Positions 1 to 5,916 of a stretch of 7,992 nucleotides of DNA are shown here, one piece after another (positions within the stretch are counted from its first letter, which is position 1; each line of letters opens with the position of its first letter). The DNA lies in NCBI GenBank assembly GCA_003483745.1, contig DMYD01000011.1, forward strand, positions 1 through 7,992, read 5' to 3'. The notes beneath the pieces are model-generated. The model did no database searches. It was not told where the DNA came from and saw only the letters and a program-made list of their open reading frames with translations. The position numbers and the translations under genes are program-made. Source of the DNA: Roseburia sp. (lineage in GTDB: Bacteria > Bacillota > Clostridia > Lachnospirales > Lachnospiraceae).

Positions 1-107
1 ACAAGGCTTCACGAGCCATGGAAGGCTCGTTGAACGCCGTTCACGTCACTTCGAGAAATTCTAACTCAGGCATACTTAGTTTTTCTTATTTTCGAACAAC
101 GGAACAA
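1..107 (-). repeat. Left copy of dispersed structured repeat, inverted relative to right end
   Basis: Read on the + strand, this segment aligns with the reverse complement of 7817-7927 at roughly 85% identity by hand alignment (about 13 mismatches and 3 single-base gaps). Near-identical blocks include GCCGTTCACGTCACT, TCAGGCATAC and ACAACGGAACAAAA. It contains a hairpin with stem ACGAGCC (11-17) and GGCTCGT (24-30). In the right copy the corresponding stem has a C-G pair replaced by T-A, so pairing is kept. The element is probably truncated by the window edge, because the right copy continues outward into a second hairpin. Weak similarity may continue inward to about position 140. Strand is set to match the right copy read on the + strand. 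Nature (MITE-like element, structured RNA or other dispersed repeat) is unknown. Confidence 0.8.
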
Positions 108-316
108 AACAGACACAGCTTTGTGCAATTTGACAGTCAAAAATTTAAGAGCCACCTTTTGACACCCTAATCTATTATATAAAGAAAAGAAAAAGTTGAC
201 AAGCAGACATACTAAAATTTTCGAAACTTTTGAGTGCTTTCGTTGTAAAAATAAACAAAAACGATATAGCAAAAACAGCAAATATGGCAAAAACGCTGTT
301 AAAAGTTGCAAATTCG
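108..316. other. Non-coding A/T-rich leader upstream of malQ promoter
   Basis: No gene is supported here. The malQ reading frame is open back to a TTG at 230, but the extra 57 codons are Lys/Asn/Ser-rich, overlap the promoter and would make the protein longer than the family. The stretch carries a 13-bp palindrome TTTGACAGTCAAA (129-141) and three TTGACA hexamers (130-135, 159-164, 196-201). None of these is followed at 16-18 bp by a convincing -10 box. It also carries an AT-rich motif (204-230) shared with the right end of the window. Confidence 0.6.
204..230 (+). repeat. Short motif shared in direct orientation with 7963-7989
   Basis: The block starting CAGACATAC matches 7963-7989 at 21 of 27 positions in the same orientation. 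In the right copy this block forms the distal arm of a closing stem. Here it lies about 100 bp inside the left repeat copy, so the arrangement of modules differs between the two ends. The match is short and AT-rich in its second half, so part of it could be chance. Confidence 0.45.
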
Positions 317-345
317 TTGACAAAAAACGTTTCCAGTAATAAAAT
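317..345 (+). promoter_or_regulatory. Sigma-A type promoter for malQ
   Basis: A perfect -35 box TTGACA (317-322), a 17-bp spacer and a -10 box TAAAAT (340-345, 5 of 6 to consensus) predict a transcript starting near 351-353. That leaves an untranslated leader of about 50 nt before the TTG start at 401. This is the best promoter in the window. Its position rules out the longer malQ reading frame and implies that the transcript runs into malEFG, since no terminator is seen before 5767. Confidence 0.75.
322..335 (+). promoter_or_regulatory. cre / LacI-family operator-like site in promoter spacer
   Basis: The 14-bp site AAAAAACGTTTCCA agrees with 12 of 14 positions of the Bacillus-type cre consensus TGWAARCGYTWNCW; only the first two positions fail. 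Its core AAACGTTT (325-332) is a perfect palindrome centred on CG, as expected for CcpA- and MalR-type LacI-family repressors. It sits between the -35 and -10 boxes, where bound repressor would block polymerase. Carbon catabolite repression or maltodextrin-responsive repression is therefore plausible, but which regulator binds is inference; none is encoded here. Confidence 0.5.
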
Positions 346-400
346 TATCACAGATACGAAAAAAAGCGAAAAAAATGAGAGGAAGGACCGGGGAAGATCA

Positions 401-1897
401 TTGGATGCAAAAAGAATGGCAAGGGGAGCAGGAATCCTCTTAGCGATCACAAGTTTACCATCTTCATACGGAATTGGTACATTAGGAGATGCGGCATTCC
501 AGTTTATAGATCTGCTGGTGGATTTAAAACAGCGTTACTGGCAGGTGCTGCCGATCGGTCCAACCAGTTTTGGAGACAGTCCATATCAGTCATATTCCGC
601 ATTTGCCGGGAATCCATATCTGATCGATCTGGATGATCTTGTGCAGGAGAAGCTGCTTAGTGTGGAAGAGATCCGAAGTTTCCATTGGGGAAATGATGAA
701 GCGGATATTGATTATGCGATGATTTATGAGAACCGCTTTAAAGTTTTGAAAATGGCGTTCGCACGATTCGATATCGAAAATGAAGTTTTTGTAACGTTCT
801 GTGAGGAAAATGCCAGATGGCTTTCTGATTATGCACTTTATACTGCATTAAAGAAACATTTTGGTGATGAGGAATGGCAGAAGTGGGACGAACCGCTTCG
901 AAGCCGGGATCCTGAGGCATTAAAAGAGTATGAAACAACGTTACATACAGACATATTGTTCTATGAATTCTGCCAGTTTGAATTTTTTAAACAATGGAAA
1001 AAATTAAAAGAATATGCAAATAACAGAGGTATCCAGCTGATTGGTGATCTTCCGTTTTATGTGGCATTAGACAGTGTGGATGTATGGGCAAACCGGGAAC
1101 TTTTCTTATTGGAAGAGGATGGGACGCCAAAAGGAGTTGCAGGTTCTCCGCCGGATGCATTTTCAGAGAATGGACAAAAGTGGGGAAGTCCAGTATACAA
1201 CTGGAGCCGGATGGAAGAAGATGGATTTGCCTGGTGGCAGGCGCGCATGTTAGAACATGCAAAGCTGTTTGATGTAATACGGCTTGATCATTTTGCAGCG
1301 ATCGTAAAGTATTATGTCGTACCGAACAAGGCAGAAGATGGAAGAAGTGGAAAGTGGAGTAGGGGACCTGGAAAGAAACTTACAGATGCGATTGAGAAGG
1401 TGATCGGAGATACACACATCATCGTTGAGGATATCGCAGGAAAGAGTCCGATACCGGGTGTGAAGAAGCTGATGGCAAGAACCGGATGGCCGGGCATCAA
1501 GATTTTGATGTTCGCATTTGGGGATGATACGGCAAACGAACATCTTCCACATAATTACACCGACTGCAATCTTGTCGTTTATGCGGGAACGCATGACAAT
1601 GAAACAATTGTTGGTTACTTCAGGGACAAAACAGATTATGAGCTTGCTTATCTGTACGAGTATCTGAATATCAAATATAAAGAAGAAATACCGGATGCGC
1701 TGATCCGGACTGCCTATGCAAGCATTGCAGATGTGGTGATCATACAGATGCAGGATCTGATGAAGCTTGGAAATGAAGCGCGGATGAATGCACCATCCAC
1801 CGTCGGAAGAAACTGGAGATGGAGGATTGGAACCGATGAACTGAGTGAGGAGCGGAGGGCATGGATCCGGACACTTGCATCAGTTTATCACAGATGA
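401..1897 (+). CDS. malQ: 4-alpha-glucanotransferase (amylomaltase, GH77)
   Basis: Cytoplasmic disproportionating enzyme that transfers 4-alpha-glucan segments between maltooligosaccharides and releases glucose. From the TTG at 401 the product is 498 aa, the usual MalQ length. GGGGAAG (389-395) gives a ribosome binding site about 6 nt upstream. An ATG at 416 is the alternative start but has no such site. Visible GH77 blocks are RGAGILLAITSLPS near the N terminus, GDLPFYVALDSVDVWAN, FSENGQKWGSPVYNW, IRLDHF with nucleophile D296, VEDIAG with acid/base E343, AGTHDNE with D399, and EARMNAPSTVGRNWRWR near the C terminus. All three catalytic carboxylates are present. The residues after IRLDHF are AAI, where many MalQ proteins have RGF, so this corresponds to a divergent branch. 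It is first in the mal unit and 83 bp ahead of malE. Family assignment is secure; the start codon is moderately so. Confidence 0.95.
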   Translation: MDAKRMARGAGILLAITSLPSSYGIGTLGDAAFQFIDLLVDLKQRYWQVLPIGPTSFGDSPYQSYSAFAGNPYLIDLDDLVQEKLLSVEEIRSFHWGNDEADIDYAMIYENRFKVLKMAFARFDIENEVFVTFCEENARWLSDYALYTALKKHFGDEEWQKWDEPLRSRDPEALKEYETTLHTDILFYEFCQFEFFKQWKKLKEYANNRGIQLIGDLPFYVALDSVDVWANRELFLLEEDGTPKGVAGSPPDAFSENGQKWGSPVYNWSRMEEDGFAWWQARMLEHAKLFDVIRLDHFAAIVKYYVVPNKAEDGRSGKWSRGPGKKLTDAIEKVIGDTHIIVEDIAGKSPIPGVKKLMARTGWPGIKILMFAFGDDTANEHLPHNYTDCNLVVYAGTHDNETIVGYFRDKTDYELAYLYEYLNIKYKEEIPDALIRTAYASIADVVIIQMQDLMKLGNEARMNAPSTVGRNWRWRIGTDELSEERRAWIRTLASVYHR

Positions 1898-1903
1898 TTA
1901 TGT

Positions 1904-1928
1904 TATAAAGTGCAGATTGCATTTTATA
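1904..1928 (+). promoter_or_regulatory. Hairpin/inverted repeat in malQ-malE gap
   Basis: TATAAAGTGCA (1904-1914) can pair with TGCATTTTATA (1918-1928) over 11 bp with one G-T wobble and a 3-nt loop. No U-run follows, so it is not a good terminator and read-through from malQ is expected. The half-site AGTGCA/TGCA resembles the inverted repeat upstream of the amylase gene (5827-5859). A weak promoter could precede it (TTGCAT 1875-1880, TATGTT 1899-1904, 18-bp spacer), which would make the palindrome an operator. A second small inverted repeat, AAAGTT/AACTTT (1936-1953), follows. Function is open: operator, or mRNA structure at the malE 5' end. Confidence 0.4.
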
Positions 1929-1980
1929 TAAAAACAAAGTTCATGAAAACTTTTTGGGAAAAAGAAAAGGAGAAGAAAAA

Positions 1981-3318
1981 ATGAAAAAGAAAGCAGTGTC
2001 ATTATTAATGGTAGCAGCTATGATGACAACCATGGCAGCAGGATGCGGAAACAAAGCCGCAAACAATGCTGGAAGCGATGCAGCAGCAGACAACAGCACA
2101 ACAAGTGATGCAGCAGCAGACAACAGCACAACAAGTGATGCAGCAGCAGAGGAGACAGCAGGTACTGAGGCAGCAGCCGCAGATTCTGAAGATGAGCCAT
2201 GGTCCGGTACAATTACAGTATGGAGTCCACAGGAAGATCAGGACACAGGCTGGCTTGCAAAAGAGTGTGATGCATTTAATGCAGCTCATCCAAACTGGGA
2301 TATCACTTTCAATTATGGTGTATGTGCAGAGGGTGATGCAAAAGCAACGGTTACACAGGATGTTGAAAACTCCGCAGATGTATATATGTTAGCAAACGAT
2401 AACATCCCGGATCTGGTATCTGCAAATGCATTAGCAGAGCTTGGAGGAAGCTATCTTGACTATGTAACTACAACAAACTCTGATTCTATTACAGCATCTG
2501 TTACTTACAATGATGCAGTAGTGGCATTCCCGTTTACATCAAATACATGGTTCATGTACTATGATAAGAGTGTATTTTCAGATGATGATATTAAGAGCTT
2601 TGATACCATGTTAGAAAAAGGAAAAGTTTCTTTCCCATTATCTAACTCCTGGTATATTCAGGCTTTCTATGTAGCAAACGGATGTACATTATTTGGTGAT
2701 GGTACTGATGCAGCAGCAGGTGTCGATTTTAGTGGTGACAAGGCAGCAGCAGTTACTGAGTATCTTGTAGACCTTTGCAAGAATCCAAACTTCATTAATG
2801 ATGCAGACGGAGCAGGTATTGCCGGTTTACGTGATGGCAGCGTTAATGCCATTTTCTCAGGTACATGGGATGCAGAATCTGTAAAAGAAGCTCTTGGCGA
2901 TAACATGGGTGTTGCAGCTCTTCCTACTGTAAATATCGGAGGAACAGAGGGTCAGATGAAATCCTTCATAGGATCTAAAGCAATCGGCGTTAATCCAAAT
3001 ACAGAGAATATGCAGGTTTCCATGGCTTTAGCGGCTTACCTTGCAGGTGAAGATGCCCAGAAAGATCATTATGATATGAGAAATATCCTTCCTACAAATA
3101 CAAACATTGCAATCTCAGATGATGAAATTGCTACGGCAGTTACAAAAGTTATGACAGATACATCTATCATGCAGCCATTAGTAAGCGAAATGAGCAACTA
3201 CTGGTCACCGGCTGAGAACATGGGTAAAGCACTGGTCGCTGGTGAGATCACAGCTGATAACGCAGCAGAGAAAACAGAAGATATGAATACAACAATGAAC
3301 ACAGACATTGCACAGTAA
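1981..3318 (+). CDS. malE: Maltooligosaccharide ABC transporter substrate-binding lipoprotein
   Basis: Extracellular solute-binding protein (SBP_bac_1 type) that captures maltooligosaccharides and delivers them to the MalFG permease. The ATG at 1981 is chosen because AAGGAG (1967-1972) lies 8 nt upstream and the product begins with a lipoprotein signal, MKKKAVSLL, then a hydrophobic stretch ending at AAGC. Cys22 is the predicted lipidated residue. An upstream in-frame TTG (1954) would put charged residues before the signal and lacks a site. Residues about 23-78 are a low-complexity Ala/Asp/Ser/Thr/Glu linker containing a 30-bp tandem repeat. The folded domain starts near GTITVWSPQEDQ and continues with the maltodextrin-binding pattern (FNAAHPNWDITF, VYMLANDNI, FPFTSNTWFMYYDKS, FSGTWDAESV, GSKAIGVNPNT). 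Total length is 445 aa. Ala is mostly encoded by GCA, fitting strong expression. Exact glucan preference cannot be read from the sequence. Confidence 0.93.
   Translation: MKKKAVSLLMVAAMMTTMAAGCGNKAANNAGSDAAADNSTTSDAAADNSTTSDAAAEETAGTEAAAADSEDEPWSGTITVWSPQEDQDTGWLAKECDAFNAAHPNWDITFNYGVCAEGDAKATVTQDVENSADVYMLANDNIPDLVSANALAELGGSYLDYVTTTNSDSITASVTYNDAVVAFPFTSNTWFMYYDKSVFSDDDIKSFDTMLEKGKVSFPLSNSWYIQAFYVANGCTLFGDGTDAAAGVDFSGDKAAAVTEYLVDLCKNPNFINDADGAGIAGLRDGSVNAIFSGTWDAESVKEALGDNMGVAALPTVNIGGTEGQMKSFIGSKAIGVNPNTENMQVSMALAAYLAGEDAQKDHYDMRNILPTNTNIAISDDEIATAVTKVMTDTSIMQPLVSEMSNYWSPAENMGKALVAGEITADNAAEKTEDMNTTMNTDIAQ
2077..2148 (+). repeat. 30-bp in-frame tandem repeat in malE linker
   Basis: Two nucleotide-identical 30-bp units (2077-2106 and 2107-2136) encode DAAADNSTTS twice. 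They are followed by a 12-bp partial third unit encoding DAAA (2137-2148). The unit is a multiple of three, so copy-number change would lengthen or shorten the linker between the lipidated Cys22 and the binding domain without a frameshift. Exact identity between copies suggests recent duplication or ongoing slippage. Confidence 0.9.
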
Positions 3319-3321
3319 AAA

Positions 3322-3375
3322 GATTTCTTCTGATAGAAATCCCAGGGTGCCCGGACGGGCATCCTGGATGTTTCT
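3322..3375 (+). promoter_or_regulatory. Stacked hairpins between malE and malF
   Basis: The 85-nt gap folds into two abutting hairpins. The first is GATTTCT (3322-3328) with AGAAATC (3335-3341), a 7-bp stem. The second is CCAGGGTGCCC (3342-3352) with GGGCATCCTGG (3357-3367), an 11-bp GC-rich stem with one G-U pair and a 4-nt GGAC loop. AGAAA (3335-3339) could instead pair with TTTCT (3371-3375), extending the second hairpin at the expense of the first. No run of U follows, so this is not a canonical terminator. Such structures after binding-protein genes are known to protect the upstream mRNA and lower permease expression; that role here is inferred. Confidence 0.65.
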
Positions 3376-3403
3376 ACATTGAGATTTAAAGGAGGCCCAT
3401 AAC

Positions 3404-4786
3404 GTGAAAAAGGCTGGAATGAAAAAAGGAAAAAATAAAGAATTTTCAACACCGTACACGGTTACAAATGCGGTGGCAAAAGGAAATATAATCACAAAAC
3501 TTTCCCTGTTAATTATGGGCTTAGGAAATATTGCACATAAACAAATTGGAAAGGGAATCATGTTTCTTGCAGTAGAAGCTGCATATATCTGGTACATGAT
3601 TCAGTCAGGAATTTATAATTTATCTATGCTGCCATCTCTTGGATGGAGAGAGCAGGAAAAAGTATGGAACGAAAAAAAGAGTATTTATGAATATACAGCA
3701 GGTGACCAGTCATCACTGATTCTGTTGTATGGAGTGGCAACGGTTTATATTACAGCAATGTTTATCATTGTCTGGAGAGAGTCCATAAAGAGCTCTTATA
3801 AATCGGAAGTGCTGGCAAAATCAGGAAAGCACTTAAACAACTTTAAAGAAGACTGCAAGAGTTTGTTAGATCAAAATTTATATAAATTACTGTTGGCAGC
3901 GCCGGTTATGGGAATTTTAATTTTTACGATCTTACCACTGATCTATAACATTACCATGGCGTTCACGAACTACAGTAAGACCAACGATCATCTGGTATTA
4001 TTTGACTGGGTGGGACTGGCAAATTTTAAGAAGATTTTAAACTTCGGTGACAGCATCGGCAAGCAGTTCTATTCCGTATTAGGATGGACACTGATCTGGG
4101 CCATTGTAGCAACCGCATTAAACTATATCCTCGGTATGATCTTAGCAATTATCATCAACCGTAAGGAGACAAAAGGAAAGGCATTTTGGAGATTCTGTTT
4201 TGTACTTTCCATCGCAGTACCGCAGTTCGTATCACTGCTGATCATGCGTACCATGTTACAGCCGACCGGTATCGTCAATACGCTGTTAATAAAATATGGT
4301 CTGATCGATACCGCATTACCGTTCTTTTCAAATGCAACATGGGCAAGAGTAACGGTTATTGTTATTAACCTCTGGGTAGGTATTCCGTATACGTTACTTC
4401 AGGTAACCGGTATTTTACAGAATATTCCGGGTGAACTTTATGAGGCAGCAAAGATCGACGGAGCGAATGCTGTACAGATTTTCTTCAAGATCACATTGCC
4501 TTACATGTTATTCGTTATGACACCGTACCTGATCACACAGTTTACGGGAAATATCAATAACTTCAATGTCATCTTCCTTCTGTCAGGTGGAAATCCTACT
4601 CCGGTGGATGCCACGGCAGGAAAGACAGACCTTCTTGTTACCTGGCTGTATAAGCTGACGGTTGATAAGAACTATTATAACTTAGGTGCTGTTATTGGTA
4701 TTATGACATTTATTGTACTTGCGATCGTAGCATTGGTAACATATCGCAATACCGCATCCTATAAAGATGAGGAGGGATTCATGTAA
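3404..4786 (+). CDS. malF: Maltooligosaccharide ABC transporter permease, MalF type
   Basis: Integral membrane half of the permease that pairs with MalG and receives sugar from MalE. The GTG start at 3404 is set by AAAGGAGG (3388-3395) with 8-nt spacing. The protein is 460 aa, matching Firmicutes MalF proteins. A Lys-rich N terminus is followed by an extension with two hydrophobic stretches (about 52-68 and 104-124) before the core BPD_transp_1 domain. Further membrane segments lie near 162-187, 225-252, 264-286, 314-336, 368-384 and 427-448. The EAA loop that docks onto the ATPase is seen as EAAKIDGANAVQIFFKITLP (E347-P366), with the conserved Gly at 353. FTNYS and FDWVGLANF are typical MalF blocks. 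It follows malE after a structured gap and overlaps malG by one base (TAATG), implying coupled translation. No matching ATPase gene is in the window. Confidence 0.94.
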   Translation: MKKAGMKKGKNKEFSTPYTVTNAVAKGNIITKLSLLIMGLGNIAHKQIGKGIMFLAVEAAYIWYMIQSGIYNLSMLPSLGWREQEKVWNEKKSIYEYTAGDQSSLILLYGVATVYITAMFIIVWRESIKSSYKSEVLAKSGKHLNNFKEDCKSLLDQNLYKLLLAAPVMGILIFTILPLIYNITMAFTNYSKTNDHLVLFDWVGLANFKKILNFGDSIGKQFYSVLGWTLIWAIVATALNYILGMILAIIINRKETKGKAFWRFCFVLSIAVPQFVSLLIMRTMLQPTGIVNTLLIKYGLIDTALPFFSNATWARVTVIVINLWVGIPYTLLQVTGILQNIPGELYEAAKIDGANAVQIFFKITLPYMLFVMTPYLITQFTGNINNFNVIFLLSGGNPTPVDATAGKTDLLVTWLYKLTVDKNYYNLGAVIGIMTFIVLAIVALVTYRNTASYKDEEGFM

Positions 4787-5697
4787 TGAGCAGGACACAT
4801 ACGAGTACAGCAGCAGTGGCTGCGAAAAAAAGTGGTGCATCCAATACGGCGAAAATCCGTAAAACATTGGTAAATGTGATTGTTCACATTTTCCTGGCAA
4901 TACTGGCATTTATCTGGGTTCTCCCGATTTTCTGGGTAATTCTTACAAGTTTCCGTGGAGAGAAAGGTTCTTATGTAAGTACATTTTTCCCGAAAACCTA
5001 TACATTTAATAATTACATCAAATTATTTACAGACACCAGTATTTTAAACTTTCCGAAGATGTTTATGAATACCTTTGTGATCGCAATTTTTACCTGCATC
5101 ATTTCTACCATCTTTGTACTTTCAGTGGCATACAGTATGTCTAGAATGCGATTTAAGATGAGAAAACCATTTATGAATATTGCGATGATCATTGGTCTGT
5201 TTCCATCTTTCATGTCCATGATCGCTGTGTACTATATTTTAAGAGCACTTAATTTAGCAGATGGTGCAATGATCCGTGTAGCACTTATCATCGTGTTCTC
5301 AGCGGGTTCCGGTGCAGGATTTTATGTTGCGAAGGGATTTTTTGATACAATCTCAAAATCGCTGGATGAGGCAGCGATTATCGATGGAGCGACAAGATGG
5401 AATGTATTTACAAAGGTTACTGTACCGCTCAGTAAGCCGATCATCGTATATACGATTTTAACATCCTTTATGGGACCATGGGTTGACTTTATTTTTGGTA
5501 AAGTTATCTGCCGTGCAGATGCACAGTATTATACGGTATCTATTGGTCTTTGGAAGATGCTTGAGAAAGAGTATATCGACAGCTGGTATACCTGTTTCGC
5601 AGCAGGTGCAGTTGTGGTATCAATTCCGATCGCAATTCTGTTCTTAATGACACAGAAGTTCTATGTGGAAGGTATGAGCGGAGCTGTCAAGGGCTGA
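4786..5697 (+). CDS. malG: Maltooligosaccharide ABC transporter permease, MalG type
   Basis: Second membrane subunit of the maltooligosaccharide importer. The ATG overlaps the malF stop codon by one base. AGGAGG (4770-4775) inside the malF end lies 10 nt upstream, so translation is probably coupled to give equal amounts of both subunits. At 303 aa the length is usual for MalG. After a Ser/Thr/Ala-rich cytoplasmic N terminus, hydrophobic segments lie near 27-54, 92-115, 128-152, 162-184, 219-241 and 268-288, the expected six. The EAA loop is EAAIIDGATRWNVFTKVTVP (E195-P214) with Gly201. The C terminus (GMSGAVKG) matches the conserved MalG tail. It is the last gene of the mal transport unit; tandem hairpins and a terminator follow. 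Confidence 0.95.
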   Translation: MSRTHTSTAAVAAKKSGASNTAKIRKTLVNVIVHIFLAILAFIWVLPIFWVILTSFRGEKGSYVSTFFPKTYTFNNYIKLFTDTSILNFPKMFMNTFVIAIFTCIISTIFVLSVAYSMSRMRFKMRKPFMNIAMIIGLFPSFMSMIAVYYILRALNLADGAMIRVALIIVFSAGSGAGFYVAKGFFDTISKSLDEAAIIDGATRWNVFTKVTVPLSKPIIVYTILTSFMGPWVDFIFGKVICRADAQYYTVSIGLWKMLEKEYIDSWYTCFAAGAVVVSIPIAILFLMTQKFYVEGMSGAVKG

Positions 5698-5745
5698 TCC
5701 ACAGGATACAAATGGAATATGAGGGCACATTTTGGTGTGTCATTG

Positions 5746-5764
5746 GGCAGATGGGGAGTCTGCC
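5746..5764 (+). other. Hairpin preceding malG terminator
   Basis: GGCAGA (5746-5751) pairs with TCTGCC (5759-5764) around a 7-nt loop, two bases before the terminator stem. A further weak hairpin, GGCACA (5724-5729) with TGTGTC (5736-5741), lies just upstream. The malG 3' end thus carries three hairpins in a row, which may stabilise the mRNA end. They have no U-run of their own. Confidence 0.45.
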
Positions 5765-5766
5765 GG

Positions 5767-5800
5767 GAGAGCAGGGACGGTTTGTTTCTGCTCTCTTTTT
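5767..5800 (+). terminator. Rho-independent terminator after malG
   Basis: A perfect 8-bp stem, GAGAGCAG (5767-5774) with CTGCTCTC (5788-5795), a 13-nt loop and a TTTTT run (5796-5800) directly after it. It ends the malQ-malEFG transcript and separates it from the amylase gene, which must then have its own promoter or rely on read-through. Confidence 0.85.
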
Positions 5801-5826
5801 AAATTCATAGGATGATGCTGAGGTCA

Positions 5827-5859
5827 AATAGTGCAATCAGGAAGCTTGGATGCACTATT
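5827..5859 (+). promoter_or_regulatory. Inverted repeat upstream of amylase gene, possible operator
   Basis: AATAGTGCA (5827-5835) and TGCACTATT (5851-5859) form perfect 9-bp arms separated by 15 bp, with no U-run after them. They lie between the malG terminator and the amylase start. A weak promoter may overlap (TTGGAT 5846-5851 and AATAAT 5870-5875, 18-bp spacer); it is poorly matched. The arms resemble the AGTGCA palindrome ahead of malE, suggesting a shared regulator. Alternatively this is a leader-RNA hairpin. A second palindrome, GCATATATGC (5889-5898), sits nearer the start codon. Confidence 0.45.
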
Positions 5860-5916
5860 GTGACTTTAAAATAATTGAAAAAGCGCAGGCATATATGCGC
5901 AGAAATGAGGACTGAG

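Noticed and set aside
18..170. 50-codon + strand frame starting in the left repeat
   Set aside because: It begins inside the hairpin loop and the matching frame in the right copy is broken by indels, so coding is not supported.
130..201. Three TTGACA hexamers in the leader as extra promoters
   Set aside because: None has a recognisable -10 hexamer at 16-18 bp; the nearby TAAAAT at 213-218 is only 11 bp from the third.
230..400. N-terminal extension of malQ to a TTG at 230, giving 555 aa
   Set aside because: It would span the -35/-10 promoter, is low-complexity Lys/Asn-rich, has no homology to MalQ and no good ribosome binding site. The start at 401 gives the normal family length.
1904..1928. 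Terminator between malQ and malE
   Set aside because: The hairpin is AT-rich and followed by TAAAAAC, not a U-run, so termination is unlikely.
2005..2392. Gln-rich and Cys-rich long frames opposite or shifted within malE
   Set aside because: They are by-products of the GCA/CAG-rich tandem repeat read in other frames; malE is intact there.
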